A DNA stretch of 32,050 nt from Candidatus Peribacteraceae bacterium (lineage in GTDB: Bacteria > Patescibacteriota > Gracilibacteria > Peribacterales > Peribacteraceae), in assembly GCA_028711345.1 (NCBI GenBank), contig JAQTSK010000016.1, forward strand, positions 1 to 32,050, in the 5' to 3' direction. Each line of letters starts with the position of its first letter. Position 1 is the first letter of the stretch. The notes below the pieces were generated by a model. It worked only from the letters and a program-made list of their open reading frames with translations. It was not told where the DNA came from and did no database searches. The position numbers and the translations under genes were made by a program. This document shows, one piece after another, positions 30,929 to 32,050 of the stretch.

Positions 30929-32050
30929 TTACTGTAAACCTCCTCCCAGTTTCCGGATCATGTCATCGATTCTTTTGATCAACCTTGCCTTGATCCCTGT
31001 AAGCAATTTCTGAGCAGAGGCAGGCGCCGTTCCGATCCGGTCATCGATTCTCTTGATTAACCGCTCGCGGATCTTCGTCAGAACACGCTGTCCGCCTGAA
31101 AGCGACGCAGTGGATGCGGCAGATGAAGATTGGCTGGAACTGGAAGCGGTTTGCTGAAGCACGCTCGTGCTGCTTGAGGACGATGACCCTGCAGAGGACC
31201 GGCTGGAACTGGAAGCGGATCTGCTACTCGAAGAGCTGGATGAAGATTGGCTGGAAGCCGATACAGATGAACTGGAAGATGAAGCGCCGATGACAATTCG
31301 CGGCGTGGAGGAAACGATCCGTTCGACCTGCTGACGTTGACCTCCGCGCTCGAGTTCAATCAGGAACTTGAACGTGGGCGTCACCTCGGTCTTCGGCATC
31401 GTCATCGTCATCATGAACATGGGAGCGGTCCCGTACAGTCGCTTATTCAGAATAGCGGGAAACATGAACTGCTCACGGTCGGGGATCCATTCCGAGAGCG
31501 TCAACCAAAGGGAATCCGACGCGGGCAAACGGCTGCCGTCCGGCATTTTGACATCGACCCAGAGATCGAACGTGACGCAGTCATTACCGCCGTTCGTGAT
31601 GTCGTTGCACTTCGCCTGCTGCTCGAACCAGATGTCGGTGACGCCCGGAAAAGCAGCGGCAGAGGAGGAAGCTGAAGACGGTTGAGAGGAAGACGTTGCG
31701 CTGGAACTGGAGCTCGATTGCGACGATGTAACCGAGGACGCGGACTGGCTGGAAGCGGAAACCTGAGAAGATACTGAAGAGGACGACCCCGTCTGATCCA
31801 CAAGATCCGGAGCCCCGACGCAAACACCGTCCAAACACCCCTGAGTACAAACAATCTCGGTACCGGTATACTCCGGCTGTTGCCTTCTTATTGCATCCTG
31901 GAATGGCGCACAATCAAACTCCGTCGCCTCTTCAGGTAATCGAGTGGGTAAACTGATCTGACATTCTTTTTCATGATCAAAGTTTAGGAAGCATGCAAGT
32001 GAGCACTTTGAGCCGCAAATATTCTTCATCACGCAGACCGTAGGCTCGTC
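30929..32050 (-). CDS. Serine-rich surface protein (5' end outside window)
   Basis: The frame stays open to the window edge, and the track start at 32032 (GTG) falls inside a Cys-rich segment (DEPTVCVMKN-ICGSKCSLACF), so the true start is probably upstream. Order of parts: a Cys-rich region; a Ser-rich linker of about 50 residues; a globular domain (FPGVTDIWFEQQAKCNDITNGG to PRIVIG) that looks like a beta-sandwich; a second Ser-rich linker; and a basic C terminus. The C terminus contains two copies of LTxIxxRLIKRIDDxI. Ser-rich linkers suggest an exported, possibly glycosylated surface protein. The function is not known. Confidence 0.7.
   Translation of the reverse strand, partial: DEPTVCVMKNICGSKCSLACFLNFDHEKECQISLPTRLPEEATEFDCAPFQDAIRRQQPEYTGTEIVCTQGCLDGVCVGAPDLVDQTGSSSSVSSQVSASSQSASSVTSSQSSSSSSATSSSQPSSASSSAAAFPGVTDIWFEQQAKCNDITNGGNDCVTFDLWVDVKMPDGSRLPASDSLWLTLSEWIPDREQFMFPAILNKRLYGTAPMFMMTMTMPKTEVTPTFKFLIELERGGQRQQVERIVSSTPRIVIGASSSSSSVSASSQSSSSSSSSRSASSSSRSSAGSSSSSSTSVLQQTASSSSQSSSAASTASLSGGQRVLTKIRERLIKRIDDRIGTAPASAQKLLTGIKARLIKRIDDMIRKLGGGLQ

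Overview
The window looks like a chromosomal segment of a Candidate Phyla Radiation (Patescibacteria) bacterium, most likely of the Peregrinibacteria/Peribacteria type. This assignment is an inference. It rests on small compact genes, a four-helix-bundle (bS23-like) gene, YerC/TrpR-like regulators beside his genes, an adenosylcobalamin-type ribonucleotide reductase, serine-rich and DUF4215/dockerin-like surface proteins, and many short low-complexity repeats at gene borders. TGA clearly ends genes, so the code is the standard bacterial one rather than the TGA=Gly code of Gracilibacteria. Most starts lack a Shine-Dalgarno sequence and follow pyrimidine-rich leaders or lie about where a promoter would start the transcript.

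Layout. 1-5.6 kb (+): the 3' end of proS, queA, a GT-C-like membrane protein, a four-helix-bundle gene enclosed by a 28-bp perfect inverted repeat, and ychF. 5.6-7.4 kb: three unrecognised genes. 7.5-11.0 kb (-): class II ribonucleotide reductase with an NrdR-like operator just upstream of its start. 11.3-15.6 kb: a flavin reductase-like gene, an orphan gene, relics of a duplicated flavin reductase tail and ribD tail, an MFS transporter, and a hicB-hicA-ribD set on the minus strand. 15.6-22.1 kb (+): a histidine block, yerC-hisG-hisD-hisB-(hisH-hisA-hisF fusion)-hisIE. 22.1-25.5 kb: two exported orphan proteins, then a second yerC-like gene and hisC on the minus strand. 25.8-32 kb (-): a repeat-containing surface protein, fusA, a RelE-type toxin-antitoxin pair and a serine-rich surface protein cut by the window edge.

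The most notable features concern the histidine genes and the repeats. One 735-codon frame encodes glutaminase HisH, isomerase HisA and cyclase HisF in series. Both inter-domain linkers are encoded by palindromic DNA, one of them a perfect 34-bp palindrome. Similar repeat-derived segments sit in frame inside ribD (three) and proS (one), and short-period (7-9 bp) repeats lie at many intergenic borders, sometimes as paired inverted arms. Together this suggests that small repeat elements enter gene borders and sometimes coding frames, and may have driven the His fusion. The histidine genes would cover every step from PRPP/ATP to histidine except histidinol-phosphate phosphatase. Two TrpR-like regulators with nearly identical recognition helices bracket them.

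No tRNA, rRNA, CRISPR array or transposase was found.
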